Below are positions 8,442 to 15,917 of a stretch of DNA of 34,294 nt, one piece after another. Position 1 is the first letter of the stretch. Each line of letters opens with the position of its first letter. Source of the stretch: Paracoccaceae bacterium (GTDB taxonomy: Bacteria; Pseudomonadota; Alphaproteobacteria; Rhodobacterales; Rhodobacteraceae); NCBI GenBank assembly GCA_020447005.1, contig JAGRDO010000038.1, forward strand, positions 8,773-43,066, read 5' to 3'. The notes beneath the pieces are model-generated. The model saw only the letters and a list, made by a program, of their open reading frames with translations, searched no databases and had not been told where the DNA came from. Both the position numbers and the translations under genes were made by a program.

Positions 8442-9302
8442 GCGCCGGTGGGTCGTTTAAACGATGAGGATGCCTTGCGCAATCGAAAATGAACCGGGCG
8501 AGGGTCACATGTAGCGATCCCCGCCCAGTCACGCATGCCTGACGCACGGCCTCACCATCTCATGATGCGGACACCTGGCGTATGGCTTGCTGCTTTCGCT
8601 GCATGCGGGCGCAACGGCCCGGTCAGATTCCCTGCACTTTCATGCGTTTCGTATCGGGAATTGACGCGATGATCTGCCCGTCGCTGAAGTCGCTGAACCG
8701 CGATTTCGTCATTCTGTCTGTCTTCTTGGTTGGAACGGCCACTACCCCAAACCCGGGAAGGAAGCGGCTCTCAGGTCGGTGATCACCGCGCGGGGCTGCC
8801 CGATTTGCGCAATAAGCTTCGCCTGAAAGCGCCCCTGCCGCCCCGGCATTCCGGCGCGTTTGCACGAGGATGCCGAGCGTGTCGCCATTGCCATCCGCCG
8901 CCCGCCAGCGCCAGTGCTTCTTGCCGCGGGTCGGGATGACGGCCCTATCGCGGTGCTACTTGTCCGCCAGCCCCGGCCGATCCCGTCTGATGGAGGAGAT
9001 GATCTCACGATGAAAACGCAAGCTTTTCAGGCGCGGCGTGGCCGGCGGCATGTTCAACCAGAAGCCAGTGGCAGCGGCTTCATGCCTCAACACCCTGGCA
9101 ATGCCGATCGGGCAAAAGATGCATTATGCGGGGGCTCTGCAAAGGCGCATATCTTCACGGAACAAATCGCCCCCCTGCGCCACTGGTGCGCCTGTGAAGG
9201 GCGATCCGCCTGATCATCGGCTTATCCCATGAATGTTCGCCGCGCCGGCAAGGCAGGGGCGGTTCGCGGGCCTGCGATGTGGCGAAGTTTCAGGTCTGCG
9301 CC
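8442..9302. other. Gene-poor stretch with insertion-sequence debris
   Basis: No intact gene is visible in these 861 bases. The supported content is a degenerate IS6-family transposase on the minus strand (about 8771-9051) and a weaker candidate IS3-type vestige at about 8662-8712. Short open frames on both strands (for example plus 9038-9232 and plus 8860-9213) have no recognised homology, poor start signals and no conserved motif. The part from 9052 to 9302 shows nothing else that can be named. No T-tailed terminator follows the ureohydrolase stop at 9303. Confidence 0.7.
8771..9051 (-). pseudogene. Degenerate IS6-family transposase remnant
   Basis: Reading the minus strand from an ATG at 9051 gives MPPATPRLKSLRFHREII, which resembles the start of IS6-family (IS26/IS240-like) DDE transposases. 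It then jumps to SIRRDRPGLADK, skipping the helix-turn-helix region expected in between (about 50-60 residues by family memory). Next comes an in-frame TAG at 8958-8956 where the family has Trp (DKWHLDEVVI here reads DK*HRDRAVI). The frame continues as PTRGKKHWRWRAADGNGD and TLGILVQTRRNAGAA, then shifts by one base near 8830-8838 into FQAKLIAQIGQPRAVITD, where matching ends. The first catalytic Asp is kept, the C-terminal third with the catalytic Glu is gone, and no terminal inverted repeats were found. It is inactive debris. The identification rests on motif recognition across the two frames. Confidence 0.8.
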
Positions 9303-10289
9303 TCAATCCGCTCTGCCTCGATCGCCGCGCTCATGCATGATCCTTCCGATCGTGTTCATCAAAAGCTGGGCGGCGAGGATCGATGTCGATCCCGTCGAAT
9401 CGTAATCGGGCGCGACTTCGACCAGATCGAGGCCCACCACCTGGCCCCGCTTCACCAGCCCGGCGATGAGTTCGAGGACTTCGTAATAAATGAAGCCGCC
9501 ATGGCTGGGTGTGCCGGTACCGGGGGCGATCGAGGGATCGAAGGCGTCGATGTCGATCGTCAGGTAATAGCGCGCGCCCTTCGGGATACGCGCGAGCATT
9601 GCCTCAACCCCCATCTTCCGGAATTGCCGGACCGACTGGATGTCTGAGCCCATTGCCCTTGCCGCCTCATACCCGTCACGCGCGGTTGATGAGACATTGC
9701 GGATGCCGATCTGGCTCAGACCGCTGACATAGGGTTTTTCAGCGGCCCGGCGCATCGGGTTGCCATGACCGAAACGCACACCGTGGCGCTCATCGACGAA
9801 ATCGAGATGCGCGTCGATCTGCACCACATGAAGCGGACCGTTGGCAGCACAATCCTCGTCAAAGGCATTGATGCAGGGAATGTTGATCGAATGATCGCCC
9901 CCGATCACCACCGGCAGGGCGCCGGCAGCCAGGATCTTTCGCACGCCGAATTCGATATTGGCATGGCTTTGTACCGTGTCGGTATGCACGATGTCGGCGT
10001 CGCCGATATCGACGATACGTACCTTCGCCGGGTCGAGATAGGTCACGTCATCCTCGTGGTCATAGGCCCCGGCATGCCCGAAGGCAAAAAGGGTGGACGC
10101 CTCGCGCACCCCGCGCGGCCCCATGCGCGCGCCCGACCGCCATTGGCAGCCAAAGTCGAAAGGGGCGCCCATCACCGCGACATCGGCGTCGATGGCGTCC
10201 CAGTTCTCTACATAGGGATATTTCCCGAAGGTACAGATACCCACGAAGGGCAGGTTCAGCCGCCCCGTTTCATAGCCGTGTTTCGACAT
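9303..10289 (-). CDS. Agmatinase-family ureohydrolase
   Basis: A 328-residue member of the arginase/agmatinase family, di-metal enzymes that hydrolyse a guanidino group and release urea. The metal motifs are complete: GGDHS (130-134, H133), D159-A-H161-L-D163, and D246-I-D248 in TIDIDAFDPSIAPGTGTPSHGG, with E291 in LVEVAP. The APGTGTP loop is of the agmatinase type, but this subgroup also includes guanidinobutyrase, guanidinopropionase and guanidine hydrolase, so the substrate cannot be read from sequence alone. The start is supported by AGGAG a few bases upstream, which overlaps the stop of the preceding deacetylase gene; eight bases separate them. It is the last gene of the BMP-transporter operon rather than part of a polyamine cluster, and no arginine decarboxylase is nearby. 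This argues for a transported substrate. Confidence 0.88.
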   Translation of the reverse strand: MSKHGYETGRLNLPFVGICTFGKYPYVENWDAIDADVAVMGAPFDFGCQWRSGARMGPRGVREASTLFAFGHAGAYDHEDDVTYLDPAKVRIVDIGDADIVHTDTVQSHANIEFGVRKILAAGALPVVIGGDHSINIPCINAFDEDCAANGPLHVVQIDAHLDFVDERHGVRFGHGNPMRRAAEKPYVSGLSQIGIRNVSSTARDGYEAARAMGSDIQSVRQFRKMGVEAMLARIPKGARYYLTIDIDAFDPSIAPGTGTPSHGGFIYYEVLELIAGLVKRGQVVGLDLVEVAPDYDSTGSTSILAAQLLMNTIGRIMHERGDRGRAD

Positions 10290-10297
10290 GCTTGCTC

Positions 10298-11212
10298 CTA
10301 TAGCTGCGCCATGACCGGCGCGGAATATTGCGGCATCTGCACCCGGCGCGGTGTGTATTCCCCGCTGGCGGTAACCGAGCGCACATGGGCCGCGATCTCT
10401 TCCATTGGCGCGAACCAGACATCGCCGCGCTCAAGCACCGTTTCGAGAAACCGCGCGACAACCTCCCAACGTGAGAGACGTCCGGTGGCGAACGGGTGGA
10501 CCACAGGCACCCAAAGCCCGCCGTGGCGCCAGGCGGCCTCGAACTCCTGCACGAAGGGCTGCCAGCCCGTTTCGGGCGCGCGGATCGGCATCATGTAGTT
10601 GAGGTCCATCGATTGCACATATTGCGGCCAGTCATCGAGGCCCCAATGCGACGGGATCTCAACCAGCGATCCGCCCGCGGCCTCGATCAGGTAGGGCACG
10701 TCGTCACCCATCAGCGAGGCATCGTATTCAAAGCCGCGCTCGACCAAGAGGGCGGCCGAGTGATCGGAAAAATTGTAAAGCGGCGCGCGCCAGCCGCGGG
10801 GGCGCCGGCCGGTCGCACTGACGATCACCTCGATGCCGCGATCCATCCAGCCTGCCTGCTCTTCCCGGCTTTGCCCTACCGGGTTTTCATGCAGATATCC
10901 GTGATGGCCGATCTCGTTTCCGCCGGCGAGGATCGCCTCCACGGCCTGTGGGTAGGTCTCGATGCACCAGGCGGGAATGAAGAATGTCTGGCGGATGCCA
11001 AGGCGCCGGTAGGTGTCGACGATGCGCGGCACCCCGACCATGGGCCCATATTGCAGCATGGAAATCGCCGAGGCGCGCCTGAACCCGCTTTGCGGGTGTT
11101 CAAGGTGCACAAGGCTGTCGGCATCCATGTCGAAGGTGATGCAGGCGGCAGCGCGGGCGCCGTTCGGCCAGGGAACCGGGTTGGCGATCAGCGGGTAGGA
11201 TACGGGCATCAT
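10298..11212 (-). CDS. Polysaccharide deacetylase (NodB/PuuE-like) family hydrolase
   Basis: A 304-residue NodB-homology protein. Motif 1 is TFDMD (26-30, expected catalytic base D28), the metal pair is H104 and H108 in GHHGYLHEN, and WRAP (141-144) is motif 3. No signal peptide is present, which points to a cytosolic enzyme acting on a small molecule, like the cofactor-independent allantoinase PuuE of the same superfamily, rather than a cell-wall deacetylase. The start overlaps the stop of the second permease as ATGA; a second ATG immediately follows (11209), better spaced from GGAGG, and may be the true start. It lies between the importer genes and the ureohydrolase. A C-N hydrolase working in series with the ureohydrolase is the natural reading, but this is inference. 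Confidence 0.85.
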   Translation of the reverse strand: MMPVSYPLIANPVPWPNGARAAACITFDMDADSLVHLEHPQSGFRRASAISMLQYGPMVGVPRIVDTYRRLGIRQTFFIPAWCIETYPQAVEAILAGGNEIGHHGYLHENPVGQSREEQAGWMDRGIEVIVSATGRRPRGWRAPLYNFSDHSAALLVERGFEYDASLMGDDVPYLIEAAGGSLVEIPSHWGLDDWPQYVQSMDLNYMMPIRAPETGWQPFVQEFEAAWRHGGLWVPVVHPFATGRLSRWEVVARFLETVLERGDVWFAPMEEIAAHVRSVTASGEYTPRRVQMPQYSAPVMAQL

Positions 11213-12150
11213 TTGCCTCCCCGAATGTATCTGGTGCCGATGGCGGCGGGTGGGCGCACCTTGCCGGCGAAAACGACAAGGGCAAGAAATGAGGCGACAA
11301 ACGGCACCATCGAGAAAAGCTGGTAGGGCACGTCTGGCGCGCTGAACTGCAGACGAAGCTGAAGCGCATCGCTGAAGCCGAAGAAGAGACAGGCGAGGAA
11401 GGCGCCCACCGGGTTCCACCGGCCAAGGATCAGGGCGGCCAGCGCGATGAAGCCTTTGCCGGCGCTCATGTTCTCGGTGAAGACATGGACCTGCGCCAGA
11501 ACGATATAGGCGCCGCCCATCCCCGCCAGCGCGCAACTGATCAGGACGGCGAAGGTACGCACCTTCGGAACGCTGATCCCGGCGCTGTCGGCGGCCACCG
11601 GATAGTCGCCGATGGCGCGGAGCGACAGGCCCCAGGGCGTGCGATAGATCGCCCACCAGCAAAACGGGACCAGCAGGTAAAGCGCATATGTCAAGACGTC
11701 GACATCGAAAAGGATTGGCCCGAAGAACGGGATCGCCGACAGCCCGGGTAAGGCAAAGGGCTCAAACCCCGGCATGGTCGTTGTCGCGTCGGCGCCAAGG
11801 ATCAGGCGCGCGAGATAGGATGTCATCCCCAGCATGAGGATGTTGATGGCAATCCCCGCGACCAGCTGGTTGATGGCAAGCCCCACCGCAAGCCCGGCCA
11901 GAATAAGCCCGGCGATCAGCGCCACGACAACGGCAAGGGCAAGACCGGCCACGGGCGTTCCGAACAGATAGGTTCCGACCGCCGCGCCAAAGGCGCCGCC
12001 AAGGATGCAGCCCTCTAGCGCGACGTTGAACACGCCCGATCGCTCGGAGATCACCCCGCCGATAGCGGCGAAGGCGATCGGCACCGCGAGACGCAGGCTG
12101 GTGCCGAGAAGATCTGCCAGCGCCTGTGGATCACTCAGTAGCGTCAGCAT
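11209..12150 (-). CDS. ABC transporter permease, nucleoside/BMP type (second permease)
   Basis: A 313-residue inner-membrane permease of the BPD_transp_2 (LivH/RbsC/YufQ) family. Eight or more hydrophobic segments run from about residue 15 to 300. GGVISERSGVFNVALEGCILGGAF (about 31-54) is the family's conserved N-terminal region, and GLSLRAIGDYPVAADSAGISV the cytoplasmic coupling loop that docks on the ATPase. The start at 12150 is chosen because the frame then opens with MLTLLSDPQALADLLG, as relatives do; the upstream extension lies inside the previous gene and is not hydrophobic. It overlaps the first permease by 20 bases and the deacetylase gene by 4. It forms one half of the transmembrane channel of this importer. 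Confidence 0.93.
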   Translation of the reverse strand: MLTLLSDPQALADLLGTSLRLAVPIAFAAIGGVISERSGVFNVALEGCILGGAFGAAVGTYLFGTPVAGLALAVVVALIAGLILAGLAVGLAINQLVAGIAINILMLGMTSYLARLILGADATTTMPGFEPFALPGLSAIPFFGPILFDVDVLTYALYLLVPFCWWAIYRTPWGLSLRAIGDYPVAADSAGISVPKVRTFAVLISCALAGMGGAYIVLAQVHVFTENMSAGKGFIALAALILGRWNPVGAFLACLFFGFSDALQLRLQFSAPDVPYQLFSMVPFVASFLALVVFAGKVRPPAAIGTRYIRGGK

Positions 12151-13252
12151 CTTTTGCCCCCTGCTTGCGGAATGTGTCACCCACCGCCCGGTCGAGCCGC
12201 TCCCGGCCGCGCAGCCGCGCCGCCCATTTCTCGGCGTCAAGTTTCAGCCCGAGGCTCGCCGCGACGAAAATGATGACAAGTCCCTGGATCGCCTCGATCA
12301 CCGTGCTTTCAAGCCCGGTGGCACGCTGCATGACCAGCGCCCCCGCCTTCAGCCCTGACAGGAAGAAGGCGGCAAGGGGCGCAAGGATCGGGTTCAGTGC
12401 GGCAAGGAACGCCACGACGATGCCATCAAAGCCGAAACCCGGCGAGAAATGGTGATAGAGGCGGTATTTCACCCCCAGCACCTCGAAAGCGCCGGCAAGC
12501 CCGCCGAGGGCGCCGGCCACGAACATGACGCCAACCAGATAGGGCCGTACCGGAACGCCGGCGTAACGCGCCGCGTTGACATTGCGCCCGATCGTGTCGA
12601 GCGCGAAGCCCGTGGTGGAATAGCGCAGCACGAAGTACATGATCATGGCCAGCGCGACGCCGATGACGACACCGGCATGGGCATCAGTTTGCGGCAGGAT
12701 GATCGGCAGCCACAGGCTGGGGCGGATCTCTTCGGAATAGGGATAGGGCGCGCCCGCCTGCATCATCGGCCCACCGGCGACATAGCTGACCAGATTGATG
12801 GCGATGAAGTTCATCAGGATGGTCAGGATCACCTCGTTCAGCCCGTGATAGGCCTTGAAATAGCCGGGGATCATGCCCCAAAGCCCCCCGCCGAGGGCCC
12901 CCGCCAGCACGCAGATCGGCAGCGCGAGGAAAGTGGGCATCTGGGGCAAATAGAGCGCGGCGGCCGCCGAAAACAGGGCGCCCATGTAGATCTGCCCTTC
13001 GGCACCAATGTTCAAAAGGCCCGCGCGCAGCGGCAAGATCACCGCCAGCCCTGCCAGGAGGATGGGCGATGTTTTCACCAGCGTCCCGGCCAGCCCCCAG
13101 TAATCAAGAAAGGCGCCGCGGAACAATTCGCCATAGGCGCCAAGCGGCGAAACCCCCGCCAGAAGGATCAGCCCCGACCCCACGATCAGCGCCATGAGCA
13201 CCGCCCACACCGGGCGAAGCAGGAAAAGATAACGAACAAGGTTGGTCATCAT
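12131..13252 (-). CDS. ABC transporter permease, nucleoside/BMP type (first permease)
   Basis: A 373-residue inner-membrane permease of the YufP/NupP type, the larger of the two permeases typical of BMP-family importers. LRAGLLNIGAEGQIYMGALF (about 76-95) is the conserved family stretch, followed by GGGLWGMIPGYFKAYHGLNEVILTILMNFIA. FALDTIGRNVNAARYAGV is the coupling loop, and the C-terminus is a charged cytoplasmic tail (RLRGRERLDRAVGDTFRKQ). The start overlaps the ATPase stop as ATGA; two ATG codons stand side by side. It pairs with the second permease to form the channel. Confidence 0.93.
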   Translation of the reverse strand: MMTNLVRYLFLLRPVWAVLMALIVGSGLILLAGVSPLGAYGELFRGAFLDYWGLAGTLVKTSPILLAGLAVILPLRAGLLNIGAEGQIYMGALFSAAAALYLPQMPTFLALPICVLAGALGGGLWGMIPGYFKAYHGLNEVILTILMNFIAINLVSYVAGGPMMQAGAPYPYSEEIRPSLWLPIILPQTDAHAGVVIGVALAMIMYFVLRYSTTGFALDTIGRNVNAARYAGVPVRPYLVGVMFVAGALGGLAGAFEVLGVKYRLYHHFSPGFGFDGIVVAFLAALNPILAPLAAFFLSGLKAGALVMQRATGLESTVIEAIQGLVIIFVAASLGLKLDAEKWAARLRGRERLDRAVGDTFRKQGAKDADATE

Positions 13253-14775
13253 GCCTCCGCCCCTTCATGCAGACCGCCCATCAGCGCACCGATCCGCTCG
13301 GTTGTAACCTCGTCCGGGGTCAGGACGCCGGTAATCTCTCCCGCGCACATGACGGCGATACGGTCGGCAACGGTCAGGATGTGTTCGAGTTCGGTGGAGA
13401 TGTAGAGTACGGCCTTGCCGGCCGCGCGCTCGGCGATGACGGTGCGCTGCACCGCCTCGATGGCACCGACGTCAAGCCCCTTGGTGGGCTGCATCACGAT
13501 CAGCACCCGCGGATCGGATTCGACCTCGCGGGCGAAGATCAGCTTTTGCTGGTTGCCGCCGGAAAGGAACCGAACCTTCTGGTCGATACCGCGCATCCGA
13601 ACGTCATAGCGCCGCACCCAGTCTGTGGCTTTCTCCCGAACGGTTCGGGTCTGAACGACACCGCCGCGCGAAAAGGGTGCGGCGGTGAAGTCGCGCAGCA
13701 TGGCGTTCTGGGCGATGGAGAAGTCGAGTACCAGGCCGGTGTGATGCCGGTCTTCCGGCACATAGGATACACGGTGGCGCTGGCGTCTGACGTGAACGCT
13801 GGCAGAGGTGACATCCGCATCGTCGACCAGAACCGAGCCGGACTTCGGTGCAAGAAGGCCGACAATGGCGTTGGCCAGTTCCGCCTGCCCGTTGCCGTCA
13901 ACTCCGGCCACACCGAGCACTTCACCGGCGCGAACCGAAAGCGTAACACCCTTCACCGCCTCGATGCCGCGCGCGTCCTCCACCACCAGATCCGATACCT
14001 GCAGAATGGGCGCGCCCGGGGCGATGTCGCCCTTGTCCATCCGGTCGTGCACCACCTCGCGCCCGACCATCTTGCGGGCCATGTCGCGGGCATCGGTTTG
14101 CGCCACCTTCATCCGGGCAGAAACCTTGCCATGCTGCATGATGGTCACATCGTCGGCGACCGCCTCCACCTCATCGAGCTTGTGAGTGATGAAAAGCACC
14201 GTCCTGCCCGCCGCCCGCAGCCGCCGCAGACCGTCGAGGAATGAGGCGATTTCGTTCGGGGCCAGAACGCTCGTGGGTTCATCGAAGATCACCACCTCCG
14301 CGTCGCGGAACAGGACCTTCAGTATCTCGACCCGCTGGCGCATGCCGATCGGCAGCTTCCAGACGACCTCGTGAGGGTCGATGTCGAAACCGTATTCATG
14401 GGACAATTCGGCCAACCGCGCGGCGATACGGTCCAGATCGAGGCTAAGCCCCTGGCCGGGCAGGCCCAGCGCCACGTTCTCGGCAACGGTAAGGCTGTCG
14501 ACCAGCATGAAATGCTGATGGATCATGCCGATCCCCATCGTCATCGCCTGACGCGGCGAAGAAATGCGAACGGGCTTGCCATTCAGGCGGATCTCGCCCT
14601 CTTCCGGCTGATAGAGCCCGAAAAGAACGTTCATCAAGGTGGTCTTGCCGGCGCCGTTTTCGCCCAGAATGGCATGAACGGTGCCGCGGGAAATGCTCAT
14701 GTCGACGCCGTCAAGGGCGCGAAAGCCGGCGAACAGTTTGGAAATCCCGTGCAGGCTTAGTACATTGTCAGCCAT
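13249..14775 (-). CDS. ABC transporter ATPase with two nucleotide-binding domains, nucleoside/BMP type
   Basis: A 508-residue ATPase made of two fused ABC domains, as in YufO/NupO and sugar importers. Domain 1 has Walker A GENGAGKTT (38-46), Q-loop MIHQHFMLV, signature LPIGMRQRVEIL and Walker B VVIFDEPTSVLAP. Domain 2 has the weakened Walker A GVDGNGQAEL normal for this family, signature LSGGNQQK and Walker B-like VLIVMQPTKGLD, with Gln where the catalytic Glu usually sits. Domain 1 is therefore probably the main ATP-hydrolysing site. The start at 14775 is preferred over one six codons upstream because GAGG lies a few bases before it while the upstream codon has no ribosome-binding site. A GC-rich hairpin lies between it and the binding-protein gene. 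Confidence 0.94.
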   Translation of the reverse strand: MADNVLSLHGISKLFAGFRALDGVDMSISRGTVHAILGENGAGKTTLMNVLFGLYQPEEGEIRLNGKPVRISSPRQAMTMGIGMIHQHFMLVDSLTVAENVALGLPGQGLSLDLDRIAARLAELSHEYGFDIDPHEVVWKLPIGMRQRVEILKVLFRDAEVVIFDEPTSVLAPNEIASFLDGLRRLRAAGRTVLFITHKLDEVEAVADDVTIMQHGKVSARMKVAQTDARDMARKMVGREVVHDRMDKGDIAPGAPILQVSDLVVEDARGIEAVKGVTLSVRAGEVLGVAGVDGNGQAELANAIVGLLAPKSGSVLVDDADVTSASVHVRRQRHRVSYVPEDRHHTGLVLDFSIAQNAMLRDFTAAPFSRGGVVQTRTVREKATDWVRRYDVRMRGIDQKVRFLSGGNQQKLIFAREVESDPRVLIVMQPTKGLDVGAIEAVQRTVIAERAAGKAVLYISTELEHILTVADRIAVMCAGEITGVLTPDEVTTERIGALMGGLHEGAEA

Positions 14776-14804
14776 TGCGCCCTCTTCGGCCATCAGCGAA
14801 ATGG

Positions 14805-14834
14805 GGGCCGGGGCACGGCTGCGCGCCCCGGCCC
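14805..14834 (-). promoter_or_regulatory. Intercistronic hairpin after the binding-protein gene
   Basis: A perfect 10-bp stem, GGGCCGGGGC (14805-14814) with GCCCCGGCCC (14825-14834), loop 10 bases, begins 7 bases past the binding-protein stop and ends 29 bases before the ATPase start. No T run follows on the minus strand. Such hairpins between binding-protein and membrane genes are known to protect the upstream message and give more binding protein than channel. Confidence 0.6.
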
Positions 14835-14841
14835 AAAAGGC

Positions 14842-15798
14842 TCAGTTGGCGGTGATTTCGCCAGAGACCAGCTTGTCTATCACGGCCTGGGTCTCACCTT
14901 GGGTTTCGGCCGAAACCTTGGCTGAATAGCTGCCAAGACGCGCCGCATCGGGTGTCTCGAATCCGAAGACATAGGACTTGCCCTCAAGCTTGCCTTCGGC
15001 CGCCAGCCGGATCACGTCGCCAAGCCCTGCGCGCATGTCGAAGATGGCCGACTGGATGACGGTGTCCGGCCAGTCCGCAATCGCGTCATAATAGATGCCG
15101 ATGCCCATCTTGCCTTGTTCCTGCACGCCTTGAAGGCTGCCAACCACGGCATTGTCCATCGAGGGGAAGATCACGTCCGCGCCCTGGCTGATCAGGTTCA
15201 GCGCTGCCTCCTTGCCCTTGGCGACATCGTCCCAGTCGTTGGTCCAGGCCGTATAGACCTCACCATCCGGGCGCGCGGCTTTGAAGCCATTTGCGAAGCC
15301 CTCGCCAAGCTGGACGTAGAAGGGAATCTGCTGGGCGCCCACATAGCCACCCTTGCCGGTTTGCGAGGTCTTGCCGGCGACGAAACCGACGGCATAGCCG
15401 ACTTCGGCGAAATTGAAGCTCATGGTCGAGACGTTGCCGCCCGCCGTCGTGCCATTCACGATAAGGAATTTGGTGTCCGGGAATTTCGCGGCGACCCGAT
15501 CAACCGATTCCTGAAACTCGCCGCCATGGCCGATGACGAGGCTGTAGCCGCGGCGGGCATAGTCGGCCAGCGCCTCCGGCTGATCGGGCTGCGCCGTCTT
15601 TTCGGAATAGGCAAATTCGGCGCCCAGTTCTTTCGAAATGCGCTCGACGCCCTCATAACCGGCCTGGTTGAAAGACTTGTCGGTGATGACGCCCGGCAGC
15701 ACGATGGCTACGTTGAAATCGCCGGCCACGGCCGCCGATGCGAACGTCGAGACCACCGCTGCTGCCGCAAGCATGGACTTCAGTTTGAATACGGACAT
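14842..15798 (-). CDS. BMP-family ABC transporter substrate-binding protein
   Basis: A 318-residue periplasmic binding protein of the BMP/PnrA family, whose studied members bind purine nucleosides or related ligands. A signal peptide is clear: basic start MSVFKLK, hydrophobic core, and cleavage expected after AVA at residue 25; there is no lipobox cysteine, so it should be soluble in the periplasm. The mature protein opens with NVAIVLPGVITDKSFNQAGYEG, the BMP signature strand and loop, and has the hinge region around IVNGTTAGGNVSTMSFNFAEVGY and IFPSMDNAVVGSLQGV. Ligand residues cannot be assigned safely from sequence alone. GGGAGG lies a few bases before the start. It is the first gene of the six-gene operon and is divergent from the TetR gene. 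Confidence 0.94.
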   Translation of the reverse strand: MSVFKLKSMLAAAAVVSTFASAAVAGDFNVAIVLPGVITDKSFNQAGYEGVERISKELGAEFAYSEKTAQPDQPEALADYARRGYSLVIGHGGEFQESVDRVAAKFPDTKFLIVNGTTAGGNVSTMSFNFAEVGYAVGFVAGKTSQTGKGGYVGAQQIPFYVQLGEGFANGFKAARPDGEVYTAWTNDWDDVAKGKEAALNLISQGADVIFPSMDNAVVGSLQGVQEQGKMGIGIYYDAIADWPDTVIQSAIFDMRAGLGDVIRLAAEGKLEGKSYVFGFETPDAARLGSYSAKVSAETQGETQAVIDKLVSGEITAN

Positions 15799-15822
15799 TG
15801 CTCCCTCCCGTAGTTATGTTCT

Positions 15823-15857
15823 CTCTAAAGTTAGAGTGGCTATAAGTTTGGTGTCAA
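15823..15857 (-). promoter_or_regulatory. Predicted promoter and overlapping operator of the importer operon
   Basis: On the minus strand a perfect -35 box TTGACA (15857-15852) is followed after 17 bases by CTAACT (15834-15829) as a weak -10. The -10 lies inside a perfect inverted repeat, CTCTAA-AG-TTAGAG on the plus strand (15823-15836). A repressor bound there would block RNA polymerase; the adjacent TetR protein is the obvious candidate. Confidence 0.6.
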
Positions 15858-15865
15858 TTGATTTC

Positions 15866-15913
15866 TTGAGCGTGCCGATTACCTGTGCCATAGTGGATCT
15901 GCTCAAAGAGATC
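15866..15913 (+). promoter_or_regulatory. Predicted promoter of the TetR gene with a leader palindrome
   Basis: TTGAGC (15866-15871), 17 bases, then CATAGT (15889-15894) form a plausible promoter 23 bases before the TetR start. GATCT (15896-15900) and AGATC (15909-15913) form an inverted repeat just after the -10, around CTCAAAGAG, where autoregulation could act. It differs in sequence from the 15823-15836 palindrome. Confidence 0.4.
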
Positions 15914-15917
15914 ACTT

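Noticed and set aside
9133-9144. GGCTCTGCAAAG, resembling an IS6-type terminal repeat
   Set aside because: It points the wrong way for the upstream end of the minus-strand transposase and no partner repeat was found.
9038-9232. Plus-strand frame of 64 codons beginning MAGGMFNQKPVAAAS
   Set aside because: It partly overlaps the IS6 remnant on the other strand, has no clear ribosome-binding site and no recognised relative.
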